Assembly (NCBI GenBank): GCA_029259875.1
Contig: JAJDEK010000110.1
Location: forward strand, 1 to 6,635
Direction of reading: 5' to 3'
Source: Planctomycetaceae bacterium
GTDB taxonomy: Bacteria; Planctomycetota; Planctomycetia; Planctomycetales; Planctomycetaceae
DNA length: 6,635 bases
In this document: positions 5,729-6,635 of the stretch, one piece after another
How the letters are laid out: every line of letters begins with the position of its first letter
How positions within the stretch are numbered: position 1 is the first letter of the stretch
Made by a program: the position numbers and the translations under genes
Notes under the pieces: model-generated
What the model was told of the DNA's origin: nothing
Databases searched by the model: none
The model's input: only the letters and a program-made list of their open reading frames with translations

Positions 5729-6087
5729 AGTAGGAACTCGTCTTCTCTGAATAGGTACTTCTTTTCAACAAATGCGATTTGGTATGGAATCAAGTAATAC
5801 TTCCATACAAGAATCCAAACATAAGATTCTCGCAACAGTTTAAATTTGATATTTGGTTGCCTAAACTATATGTCAGAAAATTCTTTTAGCCATAATCCTT
5901 TAACTATAAGGCAAAGGCTTCGAGAAAACCGAAAAGCCTATATTCGGTAAAATCAATACTACCCATCGACAATTTGATGAAGCTTTTGTTAACTGAATAG
6001 ATTTACCTAGAACGCTAACTATTGAAGAAATCAATATATACTGCAATTGCTTTCCTAATAGCCAAGCTGTCACCAAAAGGACAGGAA
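5729..6087. other. Divergent intergenic region, about 360 bp
   Basis: This lies between the CheX-REC gene (minus) and the hydrolase gene (plus). It is AT-rich with no credible gene. It contains two inverted repeats in the CheX-REC leader (5782-5808 and 5810-5830) and, nearer the hydrolase, two overlapping short stems: AGGCTT (5915-5920) with AAGCCT (5934-5939), and ACCGAA (5928-5933) with TTCGGT (5943-5948). A TATACT at 6037-6042 is a possible -10 element for the hydrolase, 45 nt before its start, without a good -35. Confidence 0.55.
5782..5808. repeat. 8-bp perfect inverted repeat upstream of CheX-REC
   Basis: GTATGGAA (5782-5789) and TTCCATAC (5801-5808) are exact reverse complements separated by 11 nt, about 54-80 nt upstream of the CheX-REC start codon. 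The centre-to-centre spacing of 19 nt, about two helical turns, suits a dimeric regulator's operator, though a leader hairpin is equally possible. A second inverted repeat, AGAATC (5810-5815) and GATTCT (5825-5830), lies directly beside it. Confidence 0.5.
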
Positions 6088-6635
6088 ATGAAATCACTGC
6101 ATCCATTTTTTCACATTTTTTTCATTGCTGCTGTGATAGTAGTTTTGACCCCACCGGAATATGAAGTATATGCCTCCACAAAAGACTCAGGGGAATCTGA
6201 ATGGGCGGGCAGACAAGATGTGTGGCATGGTTTCAAGCGGTTTCATTTTGAGATAGACAACCGTAAATGTTATGTTGTGGTCCCAACAAAAATCGCATTC
6301 AGAAAACCCTGGGTTTGGCGCGCTCGTTTTCCAGATTTTCATTATGAAATGGATGTGGAACTGCTGAAAAAAGGTTTTCATATTGCCTACATCGATGTTG
6401 CCAATCTGTTTGGGTCACCTCAGGCAATCGAATATGGGAATAAGTTCTATAAATACTTAACAAAGCAACACAGGTTTCAACAAAAAGTTGCATTGGAAGG
6501 CGTGAGTCGTGGAGGTCTGTTTATTTATAATTGGGCGATGGCAAACCCAGAGAAGGTCAGTTGTATCTATGCTGATACGCCTGTGTGTGATTTCAAGAGT
6601 TGGCCTGGTGGTAAAGGAAAAAGTGCTGGCTCAAA
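6088..6635 (+). CDS. Secreted alpha/beta hydrolase, C-terminus beyond right edge
   Basis: Partial gene; 182 residues are visible and the frame is open at the window end. The N-terminus is a Sec-type signal peptide: a short polar start, a hydrophobic core at about 7-21 and a plausible Val-Tyr-Ala cleavage site at 27-29, so the enzyme probably works outside the cytoplasmic membrane. 'KPWVWRARF' at 73-81 occupies the oxyanion-loop position, 'GFHIAYIDVANLFGSP' (96-111) is the next strand and loop, and 'ALEGVSRGGLF' (135-145) contains the nucleophile elbow Gly138-x-Ser140-x-Gly142. 'PVCDFKSWPGG' (165-175) follows. I recall this combination from planctomycete and verrucomicrobial hydrolases of unproven specificity, perhaps esterases or peptidases acting on polysaccharide breakdown products. 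The catalytic Asp and His would be beyond the edge. ATG 6088 has AAGGA at 6077-6081 with a 6-nt spacer. Confidence 0.82.
   Translation, partial: MKSLHPFFHIFFIAAVIVVLTPPEYEVYASTKDSGESEWAGRQDVWHGFKRFHFEIDNRKCYVVVPTKIAFRKPWVWRARFPDFHYEMDVELLKKGFHIAYIDVANLFGSPQAIEYGNKFYKYLTKQHRFQQKVALEGVSRGGLFIYNWAMANPEKVSCIYADTPVCDFKSWPGGKGKSAGS

Noticed and set aside
5900..6106. 68-codon minus-strand frame in the divergent intergenic region
   Set aside because: It overlaps the signal-peptide start of the plus-strand hydrolase, has no ribosome binding site and no protein-like features beyond hydrophobic AT-rich translation.
6187..6493. Two overlapping minus-strand frames inside the hydrolase gene
   Set aside because: They are antisense shadows of the alpha/beta hydrolase, whose plus-strand frame has the GxSxG motif and a signal peptide.
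1..6635. Defence island, mobile element or other novel multi-gene system
   Set aside because: There is no transposase, integrase, repeat array, toxin-antitoxin pair or nuclease, and the neighbouring genes belong to unrelated housekeeping, pilus and signalling functions in separate short units.

Overview
The window looks like ordinary chromosomal DNA from a Planctomycetota bacterium, possibly of the Gimesia/Rubinisphaera kind. The reasons are indirect: Tad-type (TadE-like) pseudopilins, a Tat-exported polysaccharide pyruvyl transferase-family protein, a secreted alpha/beta hydrolase whose 'KPWVWR' and 'PVCDFKSWPGG' segments I associate with planctomycete genomes, a CheX-REC fusion, mostly weak or absent Shine-Dalgarno sequences, AT-rich intergenic DNA, and short or single-gene transcription units. 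Genus level is a guess. I see no tRNA, rRNA, CRISPR array, insertion sequence or phage module.

Layout. Positions 1-862 (minus strand) hold two consecutive TadE-like pseudopilin genes, the second running off the left edge. Positions 863-1272 are non-coding but structured, with a terminator-like hairpin on the minus strand and an orphan perfect Shine-Dalgarno sequence. Positions 1273-1554 (plus) encode a small unrecognised protein whose stop codon overlaps that of folK. Positions 1551-2427 (minus) are a tight folB-folK pair (dihydroneopterin aldolase, then HPPK; TGA-C-ATG junction). Positions 2608-3948 (plus) encode a polysaccharide pyruvyl transferase-family protein with a twin-arginine signal. 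Positions 3975-4706 (minus) encode a short-chain reductase with the specific residues of pteridine reductases (TGxxxRxG, Asp-Tyr-Lys). Positions 4799-5728 (minus) encode a CheX-like phosphatase domain fused to a receiver domain, followed by a very clear Rho-independent terminator. Positions 5729-6087 are a divergent intergenic region with inverted repeats. A secreted alpha/beta hydrolase begins at 6088 (plus) and runs off the right edge.

How the genes relate. The clearest functional theme is pterin/folate chemistry: FolB and FolK act in succession on dihydroneopterin and 6-hydroxymethyl-dihydropterin, and the nearby FolM/PTR1-like reductase would reduce dihydropterins or dihydrofolate. It is separated from folBK by the convergent pyruvyl transferase-family gene, so it is a neighbour and not an operon partner. 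The pseudopilin pair belongs to a tight-adherence pilus locus to the left. The CheX-REC protein looks like a single-gene signalling unit.

I did not find a convincing new multi-gene system. The points most worth a second look are the predicted export of a pyruvyl transferase-fold enzyme, the cis fusion of an intact CheX phosphatase motif to a receiver with an altered metal-binding pocket, the pteridine-reductase signature beside folBK, and two terminator arrangements that bear on how these short units are transcribed.
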